Source: Hornefia butyriciproducens (lineage in GTDB: Bacteria > Bacillota > Clostridia > Peptostreptococcales > Anaerovoracaceae). Taken from it: 64,000 bases of DNA. Positions 37,648 to 47,518 of this stretch are shown one piece after another. The DNA is taken from assembly GCF_009695915.1 (NCBI RefSeq), contig NZ_VUMZ01000001.1:451731-515730 (forward strand), given 5' to 3'. The position numbers were made by a program, and so were the translations under genes. The notes under the pieces are model-generated. The model was not told the DNA's origin, did not search any database, and saw nothing but the letters and a program-made list of their open reading frames with translations. The first letter of the stretch is position 1; every line of letters begins with the position of its first letter.

Positions 37648-38500
37648 TCTTCTCACTCCTTTCCTTTGCAATCGCAAACAGCAGATTGATGATCAGAATG
37701 AAGGTGAACAGCACCACCGCCGTCGCGATCAGCGCTCTTCTGTGCAGCCCTGTGGCATACCCCATTTCCAACACGATATTGGTTGTCATGGTACGGGCTC
37801 CTGCCAGAATGCTGTTCGGCACCAGTGCCTGATTTCCGATTACCATGGATACCGCCAGAGTCTCTCCGATGGCACGGCCGATTCCGAGGATCACCGCCGC
37901 CACGATTCCCGACTTCGCCGCCGGAAGAACTGCGCAGAACACGCTTCTCTCATGGGTCGCTCCCAGTGCAAGGGAACCCTCATAATAACTTTCCGGTACG
38001 GCCCGGATGGAGGATTCCGAAACCGCGATAATCGTTGGAAGGATCATCATGCCCAGCATCAGCGAGGCAGTCAGGATACCCTTTCCGTTCGTTCCGAACA
38101 TCTGTTGGATGAGGGGCACAATCACCGTCAGCCCGAAAAATCCGTAGACGATAGACGGAATGCCCGCGAGCAGATCAATCGCCGGCTTCAGAAGACGATG
38201 CAGCCGGTCATTACAGAATCTGGCCATAAATGTGGCGCAGAGGATCCCCACCGGCACTCCGATGATAATCGCACCTGCGGTTACATAGATACTTCCGATA
38301 ATCATCGGCAGTATCTCGTATACATCCTTGGATGGTTCCCAGTTGACTCCGGTCAGGAACCGGACGAATCCGATTTCATGAATAGCCGGCACGCCGTTTC
38401 CGAAGATGAAGATACAGATCAGCGCGACGGCTATAATAGAGGCGCATGCCGCCAGTAAGAATACCAGCCGCATGCCCTTTTCTTTCAAGCTATTGTCCAT
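37640..38500 (-). CDS. pstC: Phosphate ABC transporter permease PstC
   Basis: 286 residues, six membrane helices, EAA-loop equivalent SIRAVPESYYEGSLALGATH and the PstC-type [12 protein letters not shown] helix. It starts 26 bases after the pstS stop. Confidence 0.96.
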   Translation of the reverse strand: MDNSLKEKGMRLVFLLAACASIIAVALICIFIFGNGVPAIHEIGFVRFLTGVNWEPSKDVYEILPMIIGSIYVTAGAIIIGVPVGILCATFMARFCNDRLHRLLKPAIDLLAGIPSIVYGFFGLTVIVPLIQQMFGTNGKGILTASLMLGMMILPTIIAVSESSIRAVPESYYEGSLALGATHERSVFCAVLPAAKSGIVAAVILGIGRAIGETLAVSMVIGNQALVPNSILAGARTMTTNIVLEMGYATGLHRRALIATAVVLFTFILIINLLFAIAKERSEKND

Positions 38501-38526
38501 TTACGTTACTCCGTCTTTTTCACGTC

Positions 38527-39420
38527 TTATTTCAGCTCGTCCCATTTGGTGATTTCACCGGTGTAGATTTTCTGAACCTGCTCGCTGGTGATCTCAGAGA
38601 GGCTGTTGTCTTTGTTGACGATGACCGCGATTCCGTCTCTGGCGATTTCCTTGGACTTAACGCCTTTGTCGGTCTCTTCCTTCTCCAGGTCTCTGGACGC
38701 CATACCGATGTTGCAGACGCCTTCGGTCGCGGAAGTAATTCCGGTAGTGGAGTCAGACTCCTGTACCTCGACCTTGACATCGCTGTTAACCTTCTGATAG
38801 GCTTCCGCCAGCTTTTCCATCAGCGGGGTTACAGAAGAGGACCCTGCTACAGAAATCTTTCCGGATGCATCGCTCTTGCTGTAGGTCTTGCTTGTGTCTT
38901 CCGGAACATATCCTTCCTTCTCAACGATTTTCTGGCCTTCCTTGCTCATGATGTAGTTGATGAAGTCCTTCGCTGCAGCGTTGGTCTTCTTTCCGATAAC
39001 GATGTTGAACGGTCTCGATACCTTGTAGGTTCCCTTCTTGACGTTCTCGACAGAAGCTTCATTTCCGTCAACCTTCAGAGCCTTTACAGAGCTTGCCAGA
39101 GAACCCAGCGAGATGTAACCGATAGCGGCTTTGTTACCCTGAACAGTCTGGATCATGACCGCTGTGCTGTTGGTAATCTCTGCATCCTTGATCGTATTGT
39201 CCGTCTTGTTTCCGTCCTTGTCCTTCGTCTCAATGCCGAACAGCTCGATGAACGCGCCTCTTGTTCCGGATCCCTCTTCTCTGGAGATGACGCTGATCTT
39301 CCCTGATGCGTCTGAGTCGGACGACCCGGATGAGCTGCTTCCGCAGGCAGTGAACATTGTGGCTGCCATCGCGGCGATCACGCCGACTGCAAGTACCTTT
39401 TTCATTCTCTTCAGTTCCAT
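38527..39420 (-). CDS. pstS: Phosphate-binding lipoprotein PstS
   Basis: 297 residues. A lipobox-like FTAC ends the signal peptide (lipidated Cys near 26), followed by a serine-rich linker. The binding-protein body has ISREEGSGTRGAF and the C-terminal-side SSSVTPLMEKLAEAY loops that hold phosphate. The two lobes appear in circularly swapped order compared with many PstS proteins: the RxEGSGTR segment comes first and the GSSSVTPL segment later. AGGAGG precedes the ATG. First gene of pstSCAB-phoU. Confidence 0.93.
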   Translation of the reverse strand: MELKRMKKVLAVGVIAAMAATMFTACGSSSSGSSDSDASGKISVISREEGSGTRGAFIELFGIETKDKDGNKTDNTIKDAEITNSTAVMIQTVQGNKAAIGYISLGSLASSVKALKVDGNEASVENVKKGTYKVSRPFNIVIGKKTNAAAKDFINYIMSKEGQKIVEKEGYVPEDTSKTYSKSDASGKISVAGSSSVTPLMEKLAEAYQKVNSDVKVEVQESDSTTGITSATEGVCNIGMASRDLEKEETDKGVKSKEIARDGIAVIVNKDNSLSEITSEQVQKIYTGEITKWDELK

Positions 39421-39672
39421 TATGATATTCCTCCTAATTTATTATTTTCATTTTCACCGATCCGACCAGCCACGCTTTTGGACCGGCGATCGTTTTTCTG
39501 TTTACAGCTATATAATAGCGATCGAATGTAAAGACCGTAACCATAGTAGTGTTAAATGAACGTAAAAATGTAAAAAAGTGAACAGGGATACAGGCAAAGT
39601 CCTGCAGTGGATGTGGGACACAGGAGAAACACAGAAGAGCGAACAGAAAAGGAAAGCAGAAAAAGAGAGCCC
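39421..39672. other. pstS upstream region
   Basis: About 250 bases without a gene. It holds the pstS promoter and three Pho-box-like repeats (separate entry), two CGATCG palindromes, and a purine-rich stretch that serves as T-tract for the dipeptidase terminator on the other side. Confidence 0.4.
39512..39583 (-). promoter_or_regulatory. pst promoter with Pho-box-like repeats
   Basis: Minus strand: -10 TATTAT (39512-39517), 17-base spacer, weak -35 TTACGG (39535-39540). Upstream at 39551-39583 lie three 11-base units, GTTCACTTTTT, TACATTTTTAC and GTTCATTTAAC, in the spacing used by PhoB/PhoP dimers. Weak -35 plus upstream repeats fits activation on phosphate starvation. Confidence 0.5.
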
Positions 39673-39714
39673 CGCTCCGGCAGACATGCCCTTTCGTCAT
39701 GCCTGTCCGGAGCG
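39661..39714 (-). terminator. Terminator of the C69 dipeptidase gene
   Basis: Long stem with CGCTCCGG / CCGGAGCG at its base (39673-39680 and 39707-39714) and partly paired CATG inner arms, followed on the minus strand by GGGGCTCTCTTTTTC. Confidence 0.65.
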
Positions 39715-39779
39715 AAAGCCCTCCGATATGTGGTCTGATCATCTTCAATTCAAATTCTGCAACAGCGTCTCATGTCTGT

Positions 39780-41483
39780 TTATTTCAGATATCCGGTAAA
39801 ACCTGCCGGAGCGTAGACGGTCTTTCCGACTTTATAAACCGGGTAGATCAGATCGTCCGTGTATTCGCCGTTTTTGTAAACAGATTTTGCCTTGTTTTTC
39901 AGAACAAAAGTATCTTTGCCTTTTTTCAGTGTATAGCGGTTTCCTTTCACCGTGACCTTGAAGCCCTTGGACTGAGCGTATGTCTTCAGGGATACCGGTC
40001 TGGTAAATGTGACCTTGCCTTTGTCGCTGCCGCGGTCGTTGTCGTTATACGTCGCAGTATACTCCAGCGCCCGGTACAGAACGGTGGAATTGTTCAGCTG
40101 CTTCTTTGCGGCCGCCTTTCCGACGGATGTGACATACGCACGTCCGGCCGTCTTGCTCTTCTTATACTTCGCCGTCACCGTCTTCAGCTGCTTCTTCACC
40201 AGTTCGTTTTCTTTCGCTTCCTGTCTGCTCCAGAAGTCTTTGGTACCCTTACTCAGGAATTTCCGGTCGGACTGCGCCAAAGTTGCGTTTCTCTTGAACA
40301 TCCAGTATGCGCTCCCGGTGCTTGCCGCAGAGCCGTCCACTTTGTATTCCGCAGCAGTATCCGTGATCCCGCTGAAGCTGGGAACGAAGACCGAATGCTC
40401 CGCATTCCCCATCAGTAGCCACTGTACCTGACAGGCGTCTGTCGGAAGCTTCGCATAGGTCTGAATGATATGAACGTCGGAGGATCGCGTGGTGCCGATC
40501 GGCCGTCTTGTCGCATTGGCCGCATCCGACATATCATATTTGGTTCCCTCATAACGATCCCGGAACAGCTTCATAATCTGTGTCACTGAAACCTTTTCGT
40601 CCGGAGAATACAGAAGCGGATAGAACTTGTCATTGTCATAATCTCCCGCGTCAGACGGCGCCAGAACTCTATGGCCCTCCCAGGTTCTCATATTGGAGTA
40701 TTCCTCCCTGAATCCTGCGATGGATTTGGCCAGATTATATTTTCCGTCCTCTTTCACGGCTCCCACCTTGTCGATTGTAGAGAAAAGATTCTTTGAGAAA
40801 ATGTAATTCGACTTGTCGCCGGGATCCACTGTGCCGATCATGATCTGATTGCCGAATACCGCCACCTTATCCGTCGGAAGTTTCATGGCGCAGTATGTGT
40901 GTCCCCCGTAATTTTCGAAGATCCACGCTTCTTTTTTGTCAGACAGGAGGATGGTGTTCCATTCCTCTGCACCGTACTTGTCGTGAAGGCGGGCAAGCAG
41001 CTGTGCTCCCTGTTTCGCGGACTTCACCTGGCACGCCACAAGTCCCGGAAGAATGGCCTCACGCAGACCCTTTCCGGTGTCCTTTACCGGATCGGCCTTC
41101 TCGTATTCCTCACTGACCTCCGTGGAAACTGTGCCGACCACCGCTACACCGTATTCGTTGGTGCAGGAAGCCGGATACTGACCGTCCTCTGCATCGGAGG
41201 AATCCGGAACGTAGGTGAACTTGTAGGTGGTCTTCGGCAGTTTGACCTTGAAACCGGTACCGGTGTCTTTATAATACCGTCCGGATTTGGTGATTCTCTT
41301 CTGAACCTTGAACATCTTATTATAGGCTCCGCTGCCCTGGTCCTCACTCCGCGCGATAAGTGTTGTTCCCTCTTTACTGACATCCCTGCCAACGTACATC
41401 CCCGTGCAGGCGAACGCGCCCGCAGTCGTCATGACCATGGCAAATGCCGTCATACACACGATCAGTCTGATTCTTCTTTTCAT
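39780..41483 (-). CDS. Secreted C69-family dipeptidase
   Basis: 567 residues. The signal peptide ends AGAFA, so cleavage exposes C26 of CTGMYVG, the N-terminal nucleophile of family C69 (PepD). The Ntn-hydrolase body includes IARSEDQGSG and CTNEYGVAVVGTVS. After about residue 440 comes a lysine-rich linker and a beta-rich tail (KNGEYTDDLIYPVYKVGKTVYAP) like copper-amine-oxidase-N / stalk domains that hold proteins at the cell surface. It probably trims peptides outside the cell, fitting an amino-acid fermenter. Confidence 0.88.
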   Translation of the reverse strand: MKRRIRLIVCMTAFAMVMTTAGAFACTGMYVGRDVSKEGTTLIARSEDQGSGAYNKMFKVQKRITKSGRYYKDTGTGFKVKLPKTTYKFTYVPDSSDAEDGQYPASCTNEYGVAVVGTVSTEVSEEYEKADPVKDTGKGLREAILPGLVACQVKSAKQGAQLLARLHDKYGAEEWNTILLSDKKEAWIFENYGGHTYCAMKLPTDKVAVFGNQIMIGTVDPGDKSNYIFSKNLFSTIDKVGAVKEDGKYNLAKSIAGFREEYSNMRTWEGHRVLAPSDAGDYDNDKFYPLLYSPDEKVSVTQIMKLFRDRYEGTKYDMSDAANATRRPIGTTRSSDVHIIQTYAKLPTDACQVQWLLMGNAEHSVFVPSFSGITDTAAEYKVDGSAASTGSAYWMFKRNATLAQSDRKFLSKGTKDFWSRQEAKENELVKKQLKTVTAKYKKSKTAGRAYVTSVGKAAAKKQLNNSTVLYRALEYTATYNDNDRGSDKGKVTFTRPVSLKTYAQSKGFKVTVKGNRYTLKKGKDTFVLKNKAKSVYKNGEYTDDLIYPVYKVGKTVYAPAGFTGYLK

Positions 41484-41635
41484 GAGCTTTCTCCTCTCAA
41501 TGATTAGACCACGGTATTATTATAACACAAATTTCTGTTATATTATAGCGTTTTCCCGGAAATCTATTCTTCATGAGCTGAGTATCCTGACATGCCTGCG
41601 ACGAGGACCTGGCAGAACCGCACACCCGGCATACG
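41484..41635. other. Region upstream of the dipeptidase gene
   Basis: About 150 bases with two TATAAT-like boxes on the minus strand (CGCTATAAT and TTATAAT) ahead of AGGAG and the dipeptidase ATG. I cannot tell which is used. No gene is seen here. Confidence 0.35.
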
Positions 41636-41664
41636 AAAAGGGCTGCCCTATTTTAGGACAGCCC
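41636..41664 (-). terminator. Terminator of the polyferredoxin-PFOR-nfn operon
   Basis: Minus strand: GGGCTGTCC / GGGCAGCCC stem (one G.T pair) with a seven-base loop, then TTTT. It lies 71 bases past the nfnB stop. Confidence 0.8.
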
Positions 41665-41734
41665 CCTGCATTTCGCATTTCATCCGCTTCCGATTCCGGC
41701 GCATCCCCGCGTCTGAATCAGCCTTTGTTCAGAC

Positions 41735-43123
41735 CTATCTGGAAAGATATTCGTCGATTCCGGCCGCGGCAACCTTGCCTGCGCCCATCGCCTTGATGAC
41801 GGTTGCGGCTCCTGTTACCGCATCTCCGCCTGCGAAGATCTCCGGACGGTTGGTGTTGGCCTTCTCGTCGGTTCCGATTCCGCCTCTCTCGTTGGGTTCC
41901 AGATTCTCCGTGGTATCGAGAATCAGCTTGTTCAGCTTGGTTCCGATCGCCATGATGACGTAATCCACGTCCTCGACGAAGTTGGAGCCTTTAATCTCAA
42001 CCGGGCGTCTTCTTCCGGAGGCATCCGGCTCACCCAGTTCCATCTTGACGCACTCGATGCCCTTGACGTCGCCGTTGCCATCGTCCAGGATACGAACCGG
42101 ATTCGTCAGATAGTGGAAGATGATGCCTTCTTCCTCCGCATGATGGATTTCCTCAGCTCTGGCGGGAATCTCATCAGCGGAACGGCGGTAAATGATGTAC
42201 ACATCGTCCGCGCCCATTCTCTTGGCACATCTGGCGGCGTCCATCGCAACGTTTCCGCCTCCGACGACTGCGATGCGCTTGCGGTGCATGATCGGAGTAT
42301 CATATTCGTCTTTATAGGCCTTCATCAGATTGATTCTGGTCAGATACTCATTCGCGGAGACAACGCCCAGCAGGTTCTCTCCCGGAATATGCATGAAGGA
42401 CGGCAGTCCCGCGCCGGTTCCGATAAATACGGATTCATATCCCTCGTCCTTGATCAGCTCATCTACCGTAATCGCTCTTCCGATGATGGCGTCTGTAACA
42501 AACCGGACGCCCTTCGCCTCCAGCTTGGACACCTCTGCAGCCACGATTTCCTTCGGCAGACGGAACTGCGGAATACCGTATACCAGTACGCCGCCGGTTT
42601 TGTGCAGACTCTCGAAGACCGTCACCTCATAGCCTTTGTTGATCAGATCGCCGGCGCACGCCAGTCCTGCAGGACCCGCTCCGATAATCGCAACCTTATG
42701 GCCGTTACTCTCTGCCTTCGGAATCTCCTCGTCTCCATAGTTCGCAGCGTGCCAGTCCGCAACAAAGCGCTCCAGACGGCCGATGGAAACCGGCTCGCCC
42801 TTGACGCCGCGGACGCACTCGCCTTCACACTGGTTCTCCTGCGGGCAGACACGTCCGCAGATCGCAGGAAGAGAACTGTCCTCGCTGATGATCTGGTACG
42901 CCGCCTCGAAGTCTCCCTCGGCGACCTTTGCCACAAAATCAGGAATCTTAATCATGACCGGACATCCGGACATACATGGTTTTTTCCTGCACCGGACGCA
43001 TCTCATCGCTTCACTGATAGCCATCTCCGGGGTATATCCCAGGGTCACCTCCAGGAAGTTCTTGTTGCGGACATTCGGATCCTGCTCCGGCATCGGATTC
43101 TTGGTGTTTCTCAAATTAATCAT
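41735..43123 (-). CDS. nfnB: NfnB, NADPH-binding subunit of bifurcating transhydrogenase
   Basis: 462 residues from ATG 43123, which overlaps the nfnA stop as ATGATTAA. N-terminal Fe-S cysteines (CVRCRKKPCMSGCP and CPQENQCEGEC), then the FAD loop VAIIGAGPAGLACAGDL and NAD(P) loop IAVVGGGNVAMDAARCA. Related to the small subunit of glutamate synthase, but no large subunit is present and the partner NfnA is next door, so NADH-dependent reduced ferredoxin:NADP+ oxidoreductase is the better call. It supplies NADPH. Confidence 0.92.
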   Translation of the reverse strand: MINLRNTKNPMPEQDPNVRNKNFLEVTLGYTPEMAISEAMRCVRCRKKPCMSGCPVMIKIPDFVAKVAEGDFEAAYQIISEDSSLPAICGRVCPQENQCEGECVRGVKGEPVSIGRLERFVADWHAANYGDEEIPKAESNGHKVAIIGAGPAGLACAGDLINKGYEVTVFESLHKTGGVLVYGIPQFRLPKEIVAAEVSKLEAKGVRFVTDAIIGRAITVDELIKDEGYESVFIGTGAGLPSFMHIPGENLLGVVSANEYLTRINLMKAYKDEYDTPIMHRKRIAVVGGGNVAMDAARCAKRMGADDVYIIYRRSADEIPARAEEIHHAEEEGIIFHYLTNPVRILDDGNGDVKGIECVKMELGEPDASGRRRPVEIKGSNFVEDVDYVIMAIGTKLNKLILDTTENLEPNERGGIGTDEKANTNRPEIFAGGDAVTGAATVIKAMGAGKVAAAGIDEYLSR

Positions 43124-43970
43124 AGTAACGTACACCTCCTGTCAGACGGCAAACGTGTTCTCTGTCGTATTTTTCCTGCTCGCCATAGTACGCGCTTCTC
43201 TGAAGCACCTCGTCCCAGTCAACCTTGGAGCCGTCGAATTCCGGTCCGTCCACGCAGACGAACTTGTCCTCGCCGTCAATGTTGACGCGGCAGCCGCCGC
43301 ACATTCCGGTTCCGTCGATCATATATGCCGTCAGGGACGCAATGGATTTGATTCCATGCTTCTCTGCAATCTGACAGGTGAACTTCATCATGATCGGCGG
43401 TCCGATCGCGACGATTTCGTCGTATTCGTTGCCTTCGCTGATCAGCTGCTCCAGTTTTTCAGTGGTGAACATCTTCTCGCCCGCGCTTCCGTCATCGGTC
43501 ACCAGGAACAGACGATCTGTTCCCGCCGCGAACTCATCCTGCAGGATGACCAGATCTTTGTTCTTGAAACCGGTGATCATGTCCACGTGGATGCCGTGGT
43601 CATGCATCCCGACTGCGAGAGGATACGCCAGAGCATTTCCGGTGCCTCCGCCGACAACGCAGACCTTTTTCAGTCCTTCCATGTTCGTCGGTTTTCCCAG
43701 CGGTCCGACGATGTCTGCGAAGCAGTCGCCGACCTCCATCTGATCCATCAGCATGGTGGATCTGCCGACCGCCGCGTAAATCAGGTCGATAGTGCCCTTC
43801 TCGGAGTCATGTCCCGCCATGGTGAGAGGAACTCTCTCACCATATTCGTCAGTACGAAGGATAATGAACTGACCCGGTTTCGCCTTTCTGGCGACCAGCG
43901 GTGCGCTGATCACCAGCCAGGTGATATTATCATTAAGTTTTCTTTTACTTAGAATTTCAAACCTTTTCAT
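43116..43970 (-). CDS. nfnA: NfnA, NADH-binding subunit of bifurcating transhydrogenase
   Basis: 284 residues. FAD-binding RVPLTMAGHD, NAD-binding VCVVGGGTGNALAYPLA, and the C-terminal [2Fe-2S] cysteines in GTGMCGGCRV plus FVCVDGPEFDG. Similar to sulfide dehydrogenase and dihydroorotate dehydrogenase electron-transfer subunits. With NfnB it couples NADH and reduced ferredoxin oxidation to reduction of two NADP+. It follows PFOR by 18 bases. Confidence 0.93.
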   Translation of the reverse strand: MKRFEILSKRKLNDNITWLVISAPLVARKAKPGQFIILRTDEYGERVPLTMAGHDSEKGTIDLIYAAVGRSTMLMDQMEVGDCFADIVGPLGKPTNMEGLKKVCVVGGGTGNALAYPLAVGMHDHGIHVDMITGFKNKDLVILQDEFAAGTDRLFLVTDDGSAGEKMFTTEKLEQLISEGNEYDEIVAIGPPIMMKFTCQIAEKHGIKSIASLTAYMIDGTGMCGGCRVNIDGEDKFVCVDGPEFDGSKVDWDEVLQRSAYYGEQEKYDREHVCRLTGGVRYYD

Positions 43971-43988
43971 CTTCAGAACCCTCCTTTC

Positions 43989-46900
43989 CTAATTGTCGTA
44001 GCTCTTCTTTTCCTGAAGCAGATGTTCATACCTCTCCACAGATTCCTTCTCGGACTGCGTGAACAGAGCTTCCGCTCTCTCCGGGAATTTCAGCTTCAGC
44101 GAGTTGTAACGGACTTCGCCCATGATGAAGTCACGGAAGCTGTCGGTCGGCTTGTGGCTGTCGAGGAACAGCGGATTTCCGCCTTCTTCAGCAACTGCCG
44201 GGTTGAATCTCATCAGATTCCAGTATCCGGAGCGTACCGCTTCCTTCATCTCCAGCATGGCCTTGTTCATGCCCTTCTTGATTCCGTGGTTGATGCACGG
44301 CGCATACGCGAGAATCAGGGAAGGTCCGTCATAAGCCTCGGCCTCTCTCAGCGCTCTCAGCGTCTGCTCAGGATTGGCTCCCATCGCGATCTTGGCGACA
44401 TATACGTACCCGTAAGCCATGGCGATCTGCGCCAGATCCTTCTTCTTGACCTCTTTGCCGGAAGCTGCGAATTTCGCCACAGCGCCGGTCGGGGTGGACT
44501 TGGAGGCCTGTCCGCCTGTATTGGAGTAAACCTCAGTATCGAATACCAGGATATTCACGTTCTGTCTGGAGGCGATGACGTGATCCAGTCCGCCGTAGCC
44601 GATGTCATAAGCCCAGCCGTCGCCGCCGAAGATCCACATGGACGGCTTGACCAGCATATCCTTATTGTCCAGAACGAACCGGGCGTCCTCATTGCTGTCC
44701 GCGATCTTCTCACAGGCAGCGACCAGATTGTCACCGGTAATGCCGGAGGATTCCGCATCATCCATGGTCGCCAGCCACGCCTTGGCCGGTACGCCGATGG
44801 TCTCAACGAGTCTTTCCGCAGCATGCTTCACTTCATCTCTTCTGTTGTTTACAGACGTTGCCATACCGAGTCCAAACTCCGCGTTGTCCTCAAAGAGGGA
44901 ATTGGACCATGCCGGACCGCGTCCGTCCTTGTTGACCGTGTACGGCGTGCTCGGAGCACTGTGCCCCCAGATAGAGGAGCATCCCGTCGCATTCGCGATG
45001 TACATTCTGTCTCCGAAAAGCTGTGTAACCAGCTTGGCGTAAGGAGACTCTCCGCATCCCGGGCAGGCGCCTGAGAACTCAAGCAGCGGCCGCAGGAACT
45101 GAGATCCCTTGACGGTATTCGACTTGAAGGGAACCTCCTTCTCCGGAACGTCTTTGAACAGATAATCGAATTTCTTCTGGCTGCTCTGAACGATCTCGTC
45201 CTCCGCGGGTTTCATCTCCAGGGCTTTCTTTCTGGCCGGGCATACATCCGCGCAGGATCCGCATCCGGAGCAGTCCAGAGCGGAAATACCGATGGAGAAG
45301 AACTTGTCCTTTGTGCCCTTCATCGGCAGGTAATCACCGTTCGCTCCCGCGACCTCGGATTCATCCATGACAAACGGCCGGATAACGCCGTGGGGGCAGA
45401 CATAGGAGCACAGGTTGCACTGCATACAGTTTTCCTTGATCCATTTTGGAACATCTGTGGCAATGCCGCGCTTCTCGAAGGCAGCCGTGCCGGAAGGCTC
45501 GGTTCCGTCTGCAGATGTCATATATGCCGATACCGGAATATTATCTCCGTTCATAGTTGCCATCGGCACCAGAATGTCATTCAGGAATGTAGACATCTCT
45601 TCATCCCGTCCGACCAGTTTCTCCGGAGCCGGGTCGTCCGGTGCCTCCGCCCAGGAAGCGGGAACCTCCACCTTGTGGACGTTCTTGATTCCGGCGTCCA
45701 CGGCAGCGCAGTTCATATCGACGATGTTCTGACCCTTCTTGCCGTAGCTCTTCTTAATCATTTCCTTCATGTAGCCTTCCGCCTCATCGATCGGAATGAT
45801 ATCCGCAAGTTTGAAGAATGCAGCCTGAAGGATGGAGTTCGTTCTCCGTGCGCCCAGACCGATTTCCTTTGCGATGGAAACGGCGTCGCAGGTGTAGAAC
45901 TGAACGTTGTTCTTTGCAATATATCTCTTGACCTTTGCCGGAATATGCTCCTCAAGCTCCTCGTCATTCCAGACGCAGTTCAGCAGGAAGAATCCGCCCG
46001 GTTTGACATCCTGCACCATGTCATATTTCTGCAGATACGCAGAATTGTGACACGCCACGAAGTCTGCCTGTTTGACATAATATGTGGATCTGATCGGTTT
46101 GTCGCCGAAACGCAGATGCGAAATGGTGACGCCGCCCGACTTCTTGGAGTCATACTGGAAGTATGCCTGTACCTTTTTGTCGGTATGGTCGCCGATGATC
46201 TTGACGCTGTTCTTGTTGGCGCCGACTGTGCCGTCTGCACCCAGACCCCAGAACTTGCAGGCCTTTGTGCCTTCGGGAGCGGTGTCCGGATAGTGGCTCG
46301 GCGTCAGCGACAGGTGAGTAACGTCGTCGTTGATTGACAAAGTGAACTCCGGCTTCGGCTCCGCCGCGGCCATGTTCTCATACACTGCGAGGATGTCACC
46401 CGGCTGTACATCCTTGGAGCCCAATCCGTAACGGCCTCTGCAGACCATCGCTGTCTCGAACTTTGTTCCCTTCAGAGCGGAAACAACATCCAGATACAGC
46501 GGTTCGCCGATGCCTCCCGGCTCCTTGGTTCTGTCGAGGACCGAAATCCTTTCTACGGTCTCCGGCATCTCCGCCAGCATGTATTTCGCGGAGAACGGTC
46601 TGTACAGATGCACCTCCAGGATGCCGACCTTCTTGCCGTCCTTCAGCATATGGTCGATCAATTCCTCTGCGGCGTCGCACACGGAACCCATCGCGACGAT
46701 GATGTCGGTCGCGTCTGGCGCACCATAGTAGTTGAACGGTTTGTAGTCGGTACCGATCTTCTCGTTGACCATCTGCATATATTTGTTGACGATGTCCGGA
46801 GTTTCATCGTAAACGGTGTTGCACGCTTCTCTGTGCTGGAAGAATGCCTCCGGCTGCTCCGCAGAACCCATCGCCTTCGGATGATTCGGATTCAGGGCGT

Positions 46901-47513
46901 TCTGCTTGTAGCGTCTGACCGCATCCCAGTCCACCATGGATTTCAGTTCATCGTAATCCCATGTCTCGATCTTCTGCTGTTCGTGAGAGGTTCTGAACCC
47001 GTCAAAGAAATGCAGCATAGGAAGATGTCCGCCGATGGTCGACAGATGAGCGACGGCTGCCAGATCCATGACCTGCTGAACGCTGTTGGAAGCCAGCATC
47101 GCAAAGCCGGTCTGACGGCATGCCATGACGTCGGAATGATCGCCGAAAATATTCAGCGCATGGGTGGATACGCAGCGGGCCGCAACATGGAAAACAGTCG
47201 GCGTCTGCTCTGCCGCGATTTTATACATGTTCGGAATCATCAGCAGAAGACCCTGCGAAGCCGTAAACGTGGACGTGTACGATCCGGTTACGACGGAGCC
47301 GTGAACAGCGCCTGCCGCACCCGCTTCAGATTCCATTTCAATGATCTTGACTTTTTCACCAAAGATGTTCGTTCTGTCCTGGGAAACCCATTCATCCATA
47401 TTCTCAGCCATTGGCGAGGATGGCGTGATCGGATAAATAGCCGCAACTTCCGAGAATGCGTATGCTACGTGAGCTGCTGCCGCGTTTCCGTCCATTGTCT
47501 TGAGATTTCTCAC
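43989..47513 (-). CDS. nifJ: Pyruvate:ferredoxin (flavodoxin) oxidoreductase
   Basis: About 1174 residues from GTG 47513, supported by AAGGAG ten bases upstream; a longer frame to 47618 overlaps the polyferredoxin gene. Single-chain PFOR with all domains: pyrimidine-binding start AFSEVAAIYPITPSSPMAE, the ferredoxin insert with CMQCNLCSYVCPHG and CSGCGSCADVCP, the proximal cluster CPGCGESPYAKL, and TPP loop GGDGWAYDIGYGGLDHV followed by NILVFDTEVYSNTGGQ. Oxidises pyruvate to acetyl-CoA and CO2, reducing ferredoxin. Sits between its likely electron acceptor and nfnAB. Confidence 0.97.
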   Translation of the reverse strand: MRNLKTMDGNAAAAHVAYAFSEVAAIYPITPSSPMAENMDEWVSQDRTNIFGEKVKIIEMESEAGAAGAVHGSVVTGSYTSTFTASQGLLLMIPNMYKIAAEQTPTVFHVAARCVSTHALNIFGDHSDVMACRQTGFAMLASNSVQQVMDLAAVAHLSTIGGHLPMLHFFDGFRTSHEQQKIETWDYDELKSMVDWDAVRRYKQNALNPNHPKAMGSAEQPEAFFQHREACNTVYDETPDIVNKYMQMVNEKIGTDYKPFNYYGAPDATDIIVAMGSVCDAAEELIDHMLKDGKKVGILEVHLYRPFSAKYMLAEMPETVERISVLDRTKEPGGIGEPLYLDVVSALKGTKFETAMVCRGRYGLGSKDVQPGDILAVYENMAAAEPKPEFTLSINDDVTHLSLTPSHYPDTAPEGTKACKFWGLGADGTVGANKNSVKIIGDHTDKKVQAYFQYDSKKSGGVTISHLRFGDKPIRSTYYVKQADFVACHNSAYLQKYDMVQDVKPGGFFLLNCVWNDEELEEHIPAKVKRYIAKNNVQFYTCDAVSIAKEIGLGARRTNSILQAAFFKLADIIPIDEAEGYMKEMIKKSYGKKGQNIVDMNCAAVDAGIKNVHKVEVPASWAEAPDDPAPEKLVGRDEEMSTFLNDILVPMATMNGDNIPVSAYMTSADGTEPSGTAAFEKRGIATDVPKWIKENCMQCNLCSYVCPHGVIRPFVMDESEVAGANGDYLPMKGTKDKFFSIGISALDCSGCGSCADVCPARKKALEMKPAEDEIVQSSQKKFDYLFKDVPEKEVPFKSNTVKGSQFLRPLLEFSGACPGCGESPYAKLVTQLFGDRMYIANATGCSSIWGHSAPSTPYTVNKDGRGPAWSNSLFEDNAEFGLGMATSVNNRRDEVKHAAERLVETIGVPAKAWLATMDDAESSGITGDNLVAACEKIADSNEDARFVLDNKDMLVKPSMWIFGGDGWAYDIGYGGLDHVIASRQNVNILVFDTEVYSNTGGQASKSTPTGAVAKFAASGKEVKKKDLAQIAMAYGYVYVAKIAMGANPEQTLRALREAEAYDGPSLILAYAPCINHGIKKGMNKAMLEMKEAVRSGYWNLMRFNPAVAEEGGNPLFLDSHKPTDSFRDFIMGEVRYNSLKLKFPERAEALFTQSEKESVERYEHLLQEKKSYDN

Positions 47514-47518
47514 CGTGA

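Noticed and set aside
41735..43123. Glutamate synthase small subunit
   Set aside because: No large subunit is encoded nearby and the gene overlaps nfnA, so NfnB is the better assignment.
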